Shown here in pieces: positions 1 through 12,345 of a stretch of 64,000 nt of DNA. Source of the stretch: Ulota crispa (taxonomy: Eukaryota > Streptophyta > Bryopsida > Orthotrichales > Orthotrichaceae); contig OY987246.1 of the NCBI GenBank assembly GCA_963920765.1, forward strand, positions 9,736,501-9,800,500. The letters run 5' to 3'. The translations under genes were made by a program, and so were the position numbers. The notes beneath the pieces are model-generated. The model had not been told where the DNA came from, ran no database searches, and saw only the letters and a list, made by a program, of their open reading frames with translations. Numbering within the stretch: position 1 is the first letter of the stretch; every line of letters starts with the position of its first letter.

Positions 1-1345
1 GGTGATTCTCATACGTTTGTAAACATGCAAAAATGTCACTACATGATTAGAAATTTTGGATGATATTTGAAATTCATCCGTTGATACAAACAAATGAAAA
101 TCAATACCAATTGGATGAAAATGAAATGGATGAATGTAGATGAAAATAGAACAACAATTTTGATGGAAACTCATTTAGGAAGATACATTACAAAAAAAAT
201 CAAGGGAGACTACTCAAAACCAAAAAATACAAAATTTCATTGATACCCACTTTTTAAAAGAAAAAAGTTCAAGTACAAGATTTCTTGCATTACTAACAAT
301 TTCAAAAAAAGAATATCAAGAATAGATTTACATTGAACCTTTCATATATTATTATTATATTTTTGTTGTACTCCCAATTCAAAAGAATCCAAAATCCTTA
401 ATTTTTAATTTGCAATTTTGAACATGTTCAAATTTTGAAAATACGAGTCTACAATAATAGCAGTGAAATAAATATTATAATCCTAATAAGAAGAAATTTG
501 AATTTACATCTCAAATTTTACAATGAAAGTACACTTTTTAATTACTGCTTTAATACTTTTGAATGTTGATATAGTATTTCCTTTAATAAATTGTAAACAT
601 TAAAAAAAAAAAAATCAAAAAATAAATTTTGGTGAAAACTTCAAAATTGAATAAACTTGTAAAATCATTAGAAACACAAAATTCACTACAATTCCCTTCA
701 TTTAGTAATTTACCATATTGAAAATGCTAAGACATTTTCTAATTCTTTATCAAATAAGAAGAATGTAAAAAAAATTGAATTGTTTTTCATTGTGAATGAT
801 TATAAAATTTAAAAAGTATTAGTAAAAACATAAATATTTTGCTAGTGTATAGAATCTTTGGAGACAAATCAAGGCATTTTAAAACCCTAAGAACATTTGG
901 CATGGTCACAATACCATTAAATGAAGAATGGATTAAAGTTAAGAATCAAACATCTTGAGGACTTCATAATGGTATAACAAATGCTGCCAATGACTACTAC
1001 GTATTGCTTTTCATTTCACATTTTTTAAAAGTGGCCATATGTTAATCAAGATTGTCAAAATCACAATTATTAGCCAATTCCTCCTTTTCTTTTCTCTTCT
1101 AAAGTTAGCTAAAATCTAAAGCTCCACCATTTACATTTTGAATTTTACTTTTACGTAGAAGATAAAAACTAATGAAATAATGGCTTCATATGAGAACTTT
1201 CTTGAAGCTTCTCATTTTAACTTTTAAAAAAGTAATTCTCAGTTCAAAATGTTACAAAAAAAAAGGCATAAGACTAAGTTTAACAAAAAAATAGTAATCT
1301 AAAAAATTGCAATAAAAAGTGAAACCAATTTGTGCAAAAACCTCT
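1..1345. other. AT-rich intergenic DNA, no gene seen
   Basis: Very AT-rich sequence with many A and T homopolymer runs. No reading frame longer than noise and no recognisable repeat. A few GGATGAATG-like words near the start resemble the short tandem repeat at 4628-4695 but are too sparse to call. Confidence 0.6.
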
Positions 1346-1719
1346 CCAAACTTGATCATTGGTATTTGTAGTCATTACTTGAAGAGAGTTCTATGTCAAC
1401 AATTATTATTTTGACAATTACATGCTAAGGTAAATTGTATAGAACCTTAAATAATATTGGTTTTCAAATGTTTTTGCAACGTAAAACAATTTTAACCAAG
1501 CACGTTCAGAGCAATCTTTATTGTTTTGCAAAATTGAGTAGTGGCCTCTACGGACCAACTCGGAACTTGGATTGGGTTATTTGGGTATATTGGGGTTCAA
1601 CTAATTTGTGATTTGAACAAAGTTCCATTTTCATTGGCTAAACAAGCACTTTATTTATTTATTTATTTATTTGTTTAATATATTTTTCATTGAAGTTCTT
1701 TTTTATGCATTTTTAAAAT

Positions 1720-2150
1720 TTGGTTGGAGTGTTGCAAGACCCTACTTGGAACCCAGGAGCCCTATTTGTGATTGTCACGGGTTTTGGTAAAGGGCTCTTC
1801 GGATTCCAAAGAGCCCTCATTAACAAATTAAATATTATTATTTTTCCCATTTTTTCTTAAGTTTTTCACCAATTTTTTTTGTTGTTTTGATTTTACGGAT
1901 GGGTTGGTGTGACTTAGGACCCTCTTTGGAACCCAAGAGCGCTATTTGTGCTTGTCACACTTTTGTAAAGGCCTCTTTGGATTCCGAAGAGCCCTCATTA
2001 ACAAGTTATGTACTATTTTATTTCCCATTTTTCCTTAAGTTTCTTACCAATTTTTTTTGTTTTAATTTATTTTACGGATTGGTTGGTGTGACTTAGGACC
2101 CTCTTTGGAACCCAAGACCCCTATTTGTGCTTGTCACTATTTTGTAAAAG
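1720..2150. repeat. About 180-bp tandem repeat inside the left foldback arm
   Basis: The phrase GACCCT(A/C)(C/T)TTGGAACCCA starts at about 1738, 1918 and 2097, giving a period near 180 bp. Each unit also has a GAGCCCTCATTAAC block where complete. The same units appear inverted in the right arm. They resemble the degenerate units at 4130-4570 in the recurring CTCTTTGGAA(C/T)CC words. Confidence 0.7.
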
Positions 2151-2521
2151 AGTCATAAAATTTGTTGAAATTGCACAATGTATGAAAACTGGAGAATAAT
2201 TAGTGTTTTTATTAAGCAACTTAGTTATATATGATAAAATCAAGGCTAAAACCAACTTAAATGACCTTTCTATAAATATAAGTGCCAAATTTGTTATTTT
2301 ATTGCCAAGTTCATACAATCATTATGTTGAATTAAAAAATTCAAATTCATCACATCTAGAAAATATAACTAAGGTTCTTAATAAAAAACACTAATTGTTC
2401 TTGAGATTTCATACATTGTGCAATTTCAACAAATTTTATGACTCTTTCACAAAATTGTGGCAAGCATAAATATGGCTCTTGGGTTCCAAAGAGGGTCCTA
2501 AGTCACACCAACCCATCCGTA

Positions 2522-2674
2522 CACTAGAAGAAATATTGCATTAAACGACTAGTTCACAATGACTAAAAATGTCCTAAACGACTCAATTTTATTGTAATTT
2601 AGTCATTGTTTAGTTGTTTAGGACATTTATAGTCGTTGTGAACCAGTCATCTATGACATGGTTTTCTTCTAGTG
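2522..2674. mobile_element. CACTA-type MITE with GTA target duplication
   Basis: Starts CACTAGAAGAAA and ends TTTCTTCTAGTG, so the ends are inverted repeats of each other. The element is largely palindromic and contains GACTA/TAGTC words. It is flanked on both sides by GTA (2519-2521 and 2675-2677), the 3-bp duplication expected for CACTA (En/Spm) transposons. It sits inside the right arm of the foldback element and is absent from the left arm, so it inserted after that duplication formed. Confidence 0.9.
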
Positions 2675-3220
2675 GTAAAATCAAAACAACAAGGAAATTG
2701 GTGAAAAACTTAAGAAAAAATGGGAAAAATAATAATATTTAATTTGTTAATGAGGGCTCTTTGGAATCCGAAGAGCCCTTTACCAAAACCCGTGACAATC
2801 ACAAATAGGGCTCCTGGGTTCCAAGTAGGGTCTTGCAACACTCCAACCAAATTTTAAAAATGCATAAAAAAGAACTTCAATGAAAAATATATTAAACAAA
2901 TAAATAAACAAATAAATAAATAAAGTGCTTGTTTAGCCAATGAAAATGGAATTTTGTTCAAATCACAAATTAGTTGAACCCCAATATACCTAAATAACCC
3001 AATCCAAGTTCCGAGTTGGTCCGTAGAGGCCACTACTCAATTTTGCAAAACAATAAAGATTGCTCTGAACGTGCTTGGTTAAAATTGTTTTACGTTGCAA
3101 AAACATTTGTAAACCAATATTATTTAAGGTTCTATACAATTTACCTTAGCATGTAATTGTCAAAATAATAATTGTTGAAATAGAACTCTCTTCAAGTAAT
3201 GATTACAAAGGTCAAGCTTG

Positions 3221-3798
3221 GCTTCTTTGACATTTATTGAATTTGGAGACTTTAAGGTGAACATTATAAACTTTGAGTGTTTTAGAAAGTTACAACATTA
3301 ACAATAACGGTTAGAACTCTGTCTAGGTTCTAAGTTGCCTTAATTGTGTGAATTCTTAAACTTGTGAAAACTTAACTTAGTAGAACTAGGAATTAATCTA
3401 ACATGTAGTAGAGTTCTAGGATACTATTTTGTTGTTTACAAATGAGTTGTAAAAGCCACCTAAAGTACAAGGCTCAAATTTCAATTGACCATTTCAAATT
3501 GTTCATATAGAATTGCTGGAAATACTATAGAGAGTTTTTTAAATGAATCATGATTTCTATGGTGCTAAATTGTCCTTGCATATGTAGGGTTTTAGAGATT
3601 TAAGGAAGTGACAATTAAGGACTATTGTTCATTGGGATAATTGGTCATAATTGTATATAGAGTGAATTAGGGTTTTGCATGGTATTGAATTATATTAGAT
3701 TGCAATAGGAGACCAAAAAAATTCACTATATTAGATTTCTCACTTTAGATTGCAAAGGAGCCTTGATTGCATAGTCACATCATAAAATCAAAATATTT

Positions 3799-3800
<2 letters not shown>
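3221..3800. other. Intergenic DNA, nothing recognised
   Basis: AT-rich, no coding pattern and no repeat that I could match elsewhere in the window. Confidence 0.5.

Positions 3801-3844
<44 letters not shown>
3801..3844. repeat. (TA)n microsatellite
   Basis: A run of TATATA of about 40 bp interrupted once by GTATA. The nearby 69-residue reading frame rich in Tyr-Ile is only the translation of this repeat and is not a gene. Confidence 0.95.
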
Positions 3845-4129
3845 AGCACCAATTGTTGCAAATCAATAATATTTTTCAAATTGTTTTTTTTAATGTGCAT
3901 AAGTAGTAACAATTATTGCTCTGTATCATTGTTTTTGTCAAGGAATGCCAAAAGCATATTTGGAGTAATCAATTGACCATATTCTTAGTCAAACAAACTT
4001 ATCTTGTAGACCCAAGCTTCTTTGAGATTCTTAGGAGGCTTAATATGCATTGTTCTCAAGGTTGTTAGTATAACTTTTGTTTTTTACAAATTGCAATTTT
4101 GTTGTTCTGTGACCTATTAGATTTAAAAA

Positions 4130-4570
4130 TGGAGGACTTTTTTGTGCCACGGAATTTGTAAGCATGAGTTTTTTATGGTTAAAGCCTCCTTTGAGTTTGT
4201 GGAGGTTGTCATTGTATCATATCTATATTTACTAATTCAACTTTTTAGTCTTTGAAAAATCTCATGGCAACTCCCTTGATACCTCTTTGGAACCAAAGAG
4301 GGGGTTTAATATGTGCTAACAAATTTGTAACTGTGAGTCTATCATAGCCCGTAGCCTTTTCAAAATCCAAAGAGGCTATCTAAAATTCAAAATTTTGCAT
4401 ATACATCTAGTTGTTTAGCCGTTGACAATTCACATGGCAACTTATGTGAGACCTTATTGGTTCCGAAGAGGAAGTTTGTAGTGTGCAAGTGAATTTATAA
4501 ATGTTAGTATATCATAGCTTGAAGTCTCTTTGGAAGTTGAAGAGGTTATCTTAATTTCATATTTTTGCAC
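4130..4570. repeat. Degenerate tandem repeat, about 170 bp by about 2.5
   Basis: Units begin with a (G/A)AATTT(G/A)TAA word at about 4151, 4321 and 4491, followed by a run around a CCTCTTTGGA-type box and a CTCATGGCAAC-type box. The copies are diverged. They look related to the 180-bp units in the foldback element upstream. Confidence 0.65.
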
Positions 4571-4627
4571 GCTTATTCATTTTGTATCCAAAATCTACGT
4601 CATAATCTCATTCATTGGATGATACTT

Positions 4628-4695
4628 GGATGGATGATTGGATGAATGTTTTTGATCTTGGATGGATGATTGGATGAATGTTTTTGATCATGGAT
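4628..4695. repeat. 31-bp direct repeat, two copies
   Basis: TGGATGGATGATTGGATGAA plus TGTTTTTGATC occurs twice in a row, starting at 4628 and 4659, followed by a partial third start. A simple minisatellite. Confidence 0.85.
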
Positions 4696-5099
4696 GACTG
4701 AACTTTATTTTTCATCTGGTTCAAAGTTCCTTTCATGTCCAAAAAGTATAGTTTCTACCATCTCTACCTTTAGTGACCTTATTTGAACATTGGATGAGTT
4801 CATAAAAGCTCTCTTCTTCCAATTTTATTTAATAATCTTTCCATTTTAATAGTTTATCCACTACTATTTTTGGCTCAAATTTACTTAGTAATGCTCTAAA
4901 ATATGTAATTTTTTAGTAAGACATGAATTTTCATTGCTCAAATCCAACTGCTCACGGCTCAACGCTCAACGCTCGTTGCTCTCTGCTCACACTTTAGCAT
5001 CGTTGGCAAACAAACACCCACTCACTCACAATTGACAACTACGGAATAGCAGAAGCATGAATGCATGCGCATTATCACAAAGATTGGAGTTGAATATAA

Positions 5100-5375
5100 A
5101 TGTACAAATCTCAAATTGAAAATGGTTCAGAAGGGCTGCAGTACATGGTACTTGCCTCTTCTGTCCCCACTAATGTGGCTGTTGTCAATTTGTCATCCAA
5201 GAGCAACGACGCAGATTCAGATGACAACGATAATGGCAAAGACGAGTTCCTTGCACTACTGAGGAACTACAATAAAATCTCTGGAGATGGCCTTGCGGAA
5301 GCGCTTCTTGTACTCCTTGGAAGACACCACGATGGGGGAGGTGTTTTTGGACCCTCCCAGTTAGTAAACTATTAA
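5100..5375 (+). CDS. Small acidic ORF, possible exon, function unknown
   Basis: I do not recognise this frame. It would encode about 91 residues with a Ser/Asp-rich stretch (SNDADSDDNDNGKDEF) followed by a Leu/Ala-rich helix-like segment and a Gly-rich end. Local base composition is higher in G+C than the surroundings, and the upstream 4940-5060 is unusually GC-rich with GCTCAACGCTC-type direct repeats, like a leader region. A second frame and the minus strand are also open here, so the coding strand is uncertain. It may be one exon of a lost gene or chance. Confidence 0.25.
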   Translation: MYKSQIENGSEGLQYMVLASSVPTNVAVVNLSSKSNDADSDDNDNGKDEFLALLRNYNKISGDGLAEALLVLLGRHHDGGGVFGPSQLVNY

Positions 5376-5571
5376 ATTCAATCTTCAACAAATCGAGAAT
5401 ACATGCCATAAAATTTTGATATTAGAAAATTGCTTATAAAAAGTTTATTTTTTAATTGAATTCCTTCATTTAAAAGATGTGGTTGCATAAAAATTGTATG
5501 ATTTTCAAAAATCAACCTCAAATTCTAGAACAAAAATGTTCAAGGATATTTCCAAAACACCATATTAAATA

Positions 5572-5893
5572 AAGAGAAAACTTCATGGATACCAAAAGTT
5601 TGCAACATTTACATAGATACCCCTATTTTTTTCAGAAATTACACAAATATCCTTAGACCAAAAAAATTTAATAAGCATTTATTTGCTGTGCTCGTACTTT
5701 CTTCATGACCAAAGTTGAAGAAGGAAATTTAATGAAACAAAAAAGAAGCAATGTGCGCATAGAGGAAGAAGGGAAGTGATGCATAACAAACAAACGCCTA
5801 TTTTGGCCCAAGGCTATTTGTGTAATTTTTGAAAAAGAAAGGGTATCTGTGTAAACATTGTAAACTTTAAGGGTATCCATGAATTTTTCTCTT
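5572..5893. mobile_element. MITE with about 85-bp terminal inverted repeats
   Basis: The left end reads AAGAGAAAACTTCATGGATA and the right end is its near reverse complement. The inverted match runs about 85 bp inward, through CAGATACCC- and ATTACACAAATA-type words, leaving a central spacer of about 150 bp with no transposase. The copies differ by scattered substitutions. No clear target duplication was found, so I do not assign a superfamily. Confidence 0.8.
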
Positions 5894-6684
5894 AAAAAAA
5901 TTGGTGTAGTATTTGCATTTTGGTTTGCATTTTGGAATGCTAATAATCAAATTGAATCAAGTGCAAATCATTATGTGACTTCCAAGGATGATATAATGCA
6001 TGATTTGTTGTGAATTTGTATGCTAAAAATTGACTTTATGAAACTTTTGAATTACAAATAAAGATGATATTGAATTCTAGCACCAAATAGTAGTTAAGTT
6101 AATTTCATCTTTAAAATCTGCAAATGTCCTAGTTTATTTAATTTGGTGAGTCAACCTCAACAACTACAAGAATGACAAATTACTAAAAAAGTAACAATCA
6201 TCCAAAAATAATGAGATGCACATAGACAATACTAATATAAAGGTCTATCATGGATTTCAACCACATTTGATCATTAGTTCACAAATTATGTCCAAAAAGT
6301 TGTTTTATTACAACGTGTGATAGGAAATAGTACAATCACAAACATGCAATATAAAACTTCCAATATAATCTACAAACTCCATCAAGAATATTTGATCCAA
6401 TTGGTGACAATTTTGACATACACTTTCAAGAGCAGCTTCCTTTTTTGCTTCTTTCTTCTTTTCTTCAAATTTTGCTATGCAATTCATCAAAAATGACAAA
6501 TGTTGGCAAAGTAATATAAATCTAGGACCATTGTAGTTTTACGCTTCTTTGATGAATGCATGTGAGAATCTCTAAAAAAGTAGTACTTGCCAATAATAAT
6601 GATACAAAGCATGTTTTGGAGCTCAAAGGTGCAAATTTGTCGTCTTGCATTGTACAAATAAGCACATTTGAGGAAAATCAATAA
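5894..6684. other. Intergenic DNA, nothing recognised
   Basis: AT-rich sequence between two MITEs. Short minus-strand frames at 6308-6499 and 6487-6726 show no family resemblance and run into the next MITE. Confidence 0.5.
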
Positions 6685-6900
6685 GGTAGGAGCACCCAAT
6701 ACCAATGTTGTACCTAATAGTGTCACTCTTTACACAAGGTGGTCATTCTATAACATAATCTAAGTAAACCATAGATGACTTATTGTTGTTGACCAAAATG
6801 ATAAGCTATCTATGGCATACCTAGATTTAAGTTCTAGAATGACCACCATATGTAGAGAGTGACACCATTAGATACATTATTGGTATTAGATGCTCTTACC
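6685..6900. mobile_element. Hairpin MITE, about 216 bp
   Basis: Starts GGTAGGAGCA and ends TGCTCTTACC. Almost the whole element is one imperfect palindrome; the inner arms share AGTGTCACTCT and GTGGTCATTCTA words with their complements, and the loop is near 6790. No coding capacity. The GAGCATCTAATACCAATG-like end resembles plant hAT or Harbinger MITE ends, but the flanking TAA and TTA do not form a clean direct duplication, so the superfamily is open. Confidence 0.8.
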
Positions 6901-6904
6901 TTAA

Positions 6905-7870
6905 ATTATAATATGGTGTTACCATTATACTTGCCAAAAATAGTTCATTCTTTGGGAATGATGGCTCAACATGCCACTAATGCTTTTGGTATATGTTTCA
7001 TTCTATTGAATATCAAAATTCTACGGCTTAATATAATTGCACACCGTTATATGGGCTTCTCATTTGGAAGAGCAACAACAAGCACATAGGAACACTACGA
7101 CATAAGCCAATCAAAAACTGCCATTGAAATCCCTCCGTACTCAAAACCACATGCGTCAAACCAAATTTCCATCTTTAAGAGTAATGGTTGAGAATTAGAC
7201 ACCTAAACATCTTTGAATGGATGTTCCATTCATGGAAGCATATAAATACTAAGAATTCTCCACAACCTTGTTTAGTAGGCTCTCCCATTTCCACCGTTGC
7301 AGGGAGGATATTGTATCCTCTACTTCCTAAACCCTAAACAATCTTCGTATGGCACCTACTACTATTATATTGCAGAATTCAAGTAGTGTACTCGACAATT
7401 TGCAACAAAGCATTAGTCTTGCAATGCAATGGCTTTCAACATCCACCTAATTTGGCTACTGCTAGGCAGGCTTGACCAAGTAAAGATAAACCGCCAACTA
7501 AAGAACTTCAAATATAGAGAGTGGTACTTCTACTAAGTTGTGGAAAAATTAAACGACAAAAAAAAGTGGGATTTGTTCTTTAAGTGCTTCATGTTTGAAT
7601 AGGCTTTCAATATCTCCCCATTGGGACGATATGGACTGTATGAAATGTCGTGCTTCTGACTGTCTCTGGACTAATTAGGTCATTCGCATCCACAGTAGAA
7701 AACACGTTGAGCTCTGGCCCGCAAGTTTATTACATGTAAACCTCTGTAGAGAACTATACAGTACCCCACCACCAAAATACGTAGCTTACATACAAATTGT
7801 CATGCTTGTTTCATTGCTCTTACACCTGACTACTTCCCTGCTGATGACAGAAATATAGTTCCTGGGAGTC
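6905..7870. other. Intergenic DNA downstream of the dioxygenase remnant
   Basis: No reading frame of note. A telobox-like CCTAAACCCTAAAC lies near 7330. It may include the 3' flank of the minus-strand dioxygenase remnant. Confidence 0.5.
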
Positions 7871-7875
7871 ATGTC

Positions 7876-8922
7876 TCACCCAAAGTTGTTTAACACTTTG
7901 TTGATTACATGATCGCCATACACGACCGGTGGATATTTGGTACCTCCAGGGGCCGCTGAACTTTGCAGAAAACTGAGAGGTTCCACTAGAGCATCAAACT
8001 CGGCTACACAAAACAAAAACCAACCAATTCAAGCAAACTTCATTAGAATGCATGCATAGTACTGTAGAGAGTGTTGCACGACCTAAGCAGCTCCATACTT
8101 TCTAAGTTGCACTAACGTCTTCGACTTGAATACAAATGCTCGATTGTGGACTCTGGTACATCATTTCTTATAGGAATGATTACTTTCGTGGCTTGTCGAT
8201 CCCTATGACTCCAACAATGTCTAGAATTAGCATATCCTAAAGCATTCTTCTAAATGTACCCAATTTACCTAACATAAATAAATAATGTATTGACAAGTAA
8301 AACAGTAGGTTCTGGAAACATATTACCTCATAGAAAAAAGGAACAGATACATAATACTTGCTATTATTGTTGATAACCCGATGCAACGTTGACTGATATA
8401 CACCATTCGTCCAGATCTGGCAACGTCAACCAACCAAAGAGGTATCCTTTCGCATCAACAGTCAGAATCATCTCATTTCAAAGACTTGATTTGGTTAAAA
8501 AGCAAAGCTAGATTGGACGAGAGCTATTATTTTAGATGCATGTACATGTTCAGTGGGTTGAAGATTCTCATATGAAGTTTAGCATGTGGATACTGGAGTA
8601 ACAGTAGCGCAAAAGACTATATGTACGGCTCAAACTGAACCGATTTCACCGCGGCATGCAGTCGAACCCACATATGCATGACGAAGCATATCTTAGCCTT
8701 CTCTCGTCATTTTGATAGAAAATTCTACATGCCCCTGAGATTTTGCTCCAAACCACGTCATACATTTCAGCCTACAGAGCCCCCCCGCCCCCCTAGGAAA
8801 TGCAACGCGAGAGCAAATTTTGATGGTACCGTAAGCATATCGCCAATGTTCACCACAAACGTTCCTGGGATTGGATCGACCCAAACCCATTTCTTGTCCT
8901 TAGTCTTCACCTGCAACTCCCA
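7876..8922 (-). pseudogene. 2-oxoglutarate/Fe(II) dioxygenase, C-terminal remnant
   Basis: Three exons match the C-terminal half of plant 2OG-Fe(II) oxygenases. Exon 8922-8830 gives a LQVK..WV.V.PIPGTFVVNIGDMLT stretch; exon 8416-8327 (exactly 30 codons) gives [14 protein letters not shown] and ends VSVPFFYE; exon 8003-7876 gives FDALVEPL and a PPVVYGDHVINKVLNNFG end with a TGA stop. Introns between them have GT and AG borders. The distal iron-binding His (TLHRV) is present. The upstream exon with the HxD iron motif is missing: sequence before 8922 does not match the family. The Arg of the RxS cosubstrate motif reads Tyr (YVS). Joining exons 2 and 3 at the obvious TAG acceptor shifts the frame by one, as if one T were lost. 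A dead remnant; the subfamily is not resolvable. Confidence 0.85.
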
Positions 8923-9084
8923 TGATCTCAGAGGTAAGAAATGATGAACAGCGGTGTTCTCAGATAAAAGAAACTGACGGAGTGGCTGGGTTTCGCTTAA
9001 CAACATCTTAAACTCGAGAATCTGACCTAGATGGACATGATTATCTCTCATTGCTCTCAAGTAGATCAAAATCTTTTACTTCTA

Positions 9085-9620
9085 ATCGTCTCTTGACAAT
9101 GGCAGCCTGGGCTCACAGGTTACGGCACGCAGGGTTGTCCCCGTCACGTCATGTCCATGTCCACACGTCCGGATGTCCGTCCAGGTGTCACTATCCAACT
9201 CCAACGTCCGTCAGGATGAAATTCATTGACAAACTTTCAAAAGTGGATGAAAAGAGTAATGGATGGATGAATCTATCGACAGAACCGTTGACAGTGGTTG
9301 CAAAATCCACTGGACGGACGTCGCAACGCACGTGTTGGACGGCTTCAATTGACGATAAACCTCATTGAACGGACAAGTCGATGCTTCGTGACTCCACATT
9401 GACTGTCAATATGGATGGCCAGATGGACGGCTTGGTTTGATGACCAGATGGACATCTCAGTTGGACGGCCTAGTTTGACGGCCTTCTTGGACGGCTAGAT
9501 GGACGGCCTAGTTTGACGGTTTAGGGGACGGCCACATGGACAGCCACATGGACGGCCACATGGACTATCTTGTTTGATGCCCTAGTTGACAGCCTGGTTG
9601 GACAGCCCGCTTCAACATCT
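9085..9620. repeat. GACGG minisatellite-like island
   Basis: Dense, irregular repetition of TGGACGGCC, GGACGGCTAGA and related words, e.g. CACATGGACGGCCACATGGA near 9535. The island is far richer in G+C than its surroundings. The 105-residue frame at 9051-9368 is a by-product of the repetition. Similar islands lie at 38990-39590 and 42240-42700. Confidence 0.8.
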
Positions 9621-10099
9621 TATAAAATTCATGCATAATTTTTTGAATAAATGTGTTGACTAAATCTTTACCAAAATCAAATTCAAACACCAAATGTAAC
9701 CTTGTACATAAAAATTATTTCCAAAATTTACAAAAACTAACAATTAGTGTATACGTTCACATTTAGTGTTGGCAACATTTTGTTGACATTTAGTTTCAAG
9801 GTTTGTAATTAGTGTTGCCAACAATATTTGACAATATAAGTGTAGTGCTAGGTAGAGTGGTGGGAATACAAGCGCGCTTCCAACTAAATTTGCAGTCGAC
9901 ACGCCTTTGGCAATTTGTTGTTTGCTGACGCCAGGCACGGAGAAGAACACAAAGAAGTAGATCCAGCAAATTTAGAGCGCCATAGAGGCCACGTTATTTC
10001 AAGTTTGCAATTATTATTGGTTGTATGGAGCTTGCATTTCTTTTGCAATGATTCTCAATGACTAGTGCAGGAGGTGTGGTTTGTGAGGGAAGCTTTTCT
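9621..10099. other. Intergenic DNA, nothing recognised
   Basis: Weak short repeats of the form AGTGTTGGCAACA near 9770 and 9810. No gene seen. Confidence 0.45.
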
Positions 10100-12059
10100 C
10101 ACTGATAGCATAGATAAAAAACAGCGTCCTATATGACCGTATGTTTTATGACTGGGCATCCTAACTGACTGTAAAACAACTATGACGTGACTAAAAAATG
10201 ACTAACATTGAAATAGTTGTTTTTTAGTCATTTTCTTGAACGGTTCATCTGAAACTCTCCTAGAATCGTATTCTTCTAAATTTGTAAGTACATTCTCATC
10301 CATAAGCGGATAAGGTTGTTGTTGTGTTTGACATCTTTTAGCTGGGGTAGTGGTTTAGTTGTATGCCCAAAACATGAGTTTATAGTATAACTAAGGTGTT
10401 ACTAATGAACTACTAAAGAGTTACAAATTTCATTTCACATCATTTATATGCAAAAACCCATCTTTCACCGTTTTCTCTCAAAATTTTGGGACTATCTGGT
10501 AGCATTATTTTTTGCTCTTTCTTGTTCTCTTGAGACTATGTGAACGCACACTATTGTAGCAATCATTTTTTAGTTGTTTAGCACGTTTTGTAGCACTACT
10601 AGTTTACTACTAGGATATGACTTCTGTGATTAAATTGGTTTTGAGTAAGTAGGTTAATGAAGTTGTTAGGGGAATAAGAGGCATAGGGTTGGATGTTGCT
10701 AAGTACTAGTTCTATACTTACTAATGTGCAACTAATCCATGACTAATAAATGACTTTCATGTGATTTTTATGTGCAACTAATTGAAGACTAATAAATGAC
10801 TCATACATGGTTTTGCCTCTCTTGCTGAGTTAATATTGTTCTTTCTATCGCATTAATTTAATGATTAGAGTTTGATCTTATTTCATGGGTCATGGGTAAA
10901 GAGCAAGGAATGTTTTAGGATTTAGGATTTAGGGGTTTTAGGTTTAATGGGAGTTAAAGAAAAGTTGGCATAGATAATATGTCACCACATCAGTTAAATG
11001 ATTACATAATGACTATATAATGACTACATAATGACTACAAAATGACTACATAATGACTATAAGACAACTATGGAAGAACCCAATTATAGTCATGCATTTG
11101 TTGTCACTTAGAAGTTCATGGGCTTTTTTTTCTTCTACTATTATTATTAGAATATAACTTGAGCAAATTAATTTGGGATTTGCGGTACAATTTTCTTTGT
11201 GGGCCCACATATTGTGGCTTTCAAAACAAGAAAGGTCTTGCTCTACCTATTCCAATTCCAACCAACTATTTGAAAGGGGTGTAGTTTGGTTAGCTCATTA
11301 AACTATATGTTTAAGAGTTTAGTCGTATTTTAGTTTTACAAGAGTTGTAATTAGGTCACTATAATCTTCTCCAAGCATGTGCTAGTTGTCCATTAGTTGT
11401 ATTTGAGTCATACATTCAATACATTATTATTATTAATGTTATAGTTATTATTATTACTATTATTATTGTTATTATGATTATTATCATAATAATTAACAAT
11501 TCAAAAGCTATAATTAAAGCTCTTTGAAAGCTTAAAAAATAAATTTTCATAAATATATATATATATAATTTTTATCATGATTCTGATTATTTTTTAAAGA
11601 TAGAAGTCAAACAAAATTAAAAAAGAAATCATTTAAAAAAGAAATAAAAATTTAATACATTCAAATATTAGAAGTTAAAACTTTAAAATTTGCAAAAACA
11701 ATTGTTTTGAATGCTTTACAATAATTTTAGCATGTAAATAGTTCATTTTGATGCAAATTTATGTTTTAAACACATTGTTGATGTTAAATTTGCTAAAAAA
11801 AATATCATCTAAGTTTTAATAGCAATCACCCCAAAAATCAAGTTGTAGTTTTTGAGTCAATTTGAACCATTCATTGAGATTAGGGTTGGTAGTTTGTAAG
11901 GTGAAGATGTGGCCGCCATCTTTAAGTTTAGGGTTTAGCTCTGAGGACTTGATTTGTTGGCTTTGTGCTCTTTAGAGAGTTTGTTGATTCTCTACACTTA
12001 TCAAGGTTTGTTAGTTTTGTGCTATTTTTTGGTTCATTTGCTCTTCACTTTTTTTAGGT

Positions 12060-12345
12060 TTGTTTGCTTTGCGCTCTTCAATCTCAGGTTTGCTTGCTTG
12101 TCACTTTTCTTAGGTTTGCTTGCTTCGCGCTTTTCTCAAGCTTGTTTGCTTTGCGCACTTGTCAGAGTTTGTTGGCTCCGTGCACTTGTCAAGGATTGTT
12201 GCCTATATGTTCGTTGCACGTTTGTTTGCTTTGCGCACTTGTCAAGGTTTGTTGGCTCCGTGCACTTCTTTGGTTTTGTTGGCTCTATATTCTTTGCACA
12301 TTTGTTTGCTTTGCATACTTGTCAATGTTTGTTGGCTTTACGTGC
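12060..12345. repeat. 80-bp tandem repeat inside the 10-14 kb element
   Basis: TTTGCTTTGCGCACTTGTC recurs at about 12143, 12223 and 12303 (last copy slightly changed), so the period is 80 bp, with degenerate copies extending left to about 12060. Each unit also has GTTTGTTGGCTCCGTGCACTT. Three overlapping Cys/Leu-rich frames here are open only because the repeat lacks stops in several frames; I do not regard them as genes. Confidence 0.85.

Larger units (their letters stand above)
1346..3220. repeat. Foldback element: about 1.9-kb inverted repeat
   Basis: The sequence from about 1346 to 2195 recurs in reverse complement from about 2395 to 3220, leaving a loop of about 200 bp. Matching landmarks include GTAGTGGCCTCTACGGACC on the left and its complement on the right, and AAATTTGTTGAAATTGCAC next to the loop. 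The arms are nearly identical over hundreds of bases, so the duplication is young or was kept similar. Only the right arm carries an extra 153-bp CACTA MITE at 2522-2674. No transposase is encoded. The outer ends near 1346 and 3220 fade gradually and I could not define a target-site duplication. Best read as a foldback-type non-autonomous transposon or a locally inverted duplication; a transcript would fold into a long hairpin. Confidence 0.85.

Noticed and set aside
3767-3976. 69-residue frame with an Ile-Tyr run
   Set aside because: Produced by the (TA)n microsatellite.
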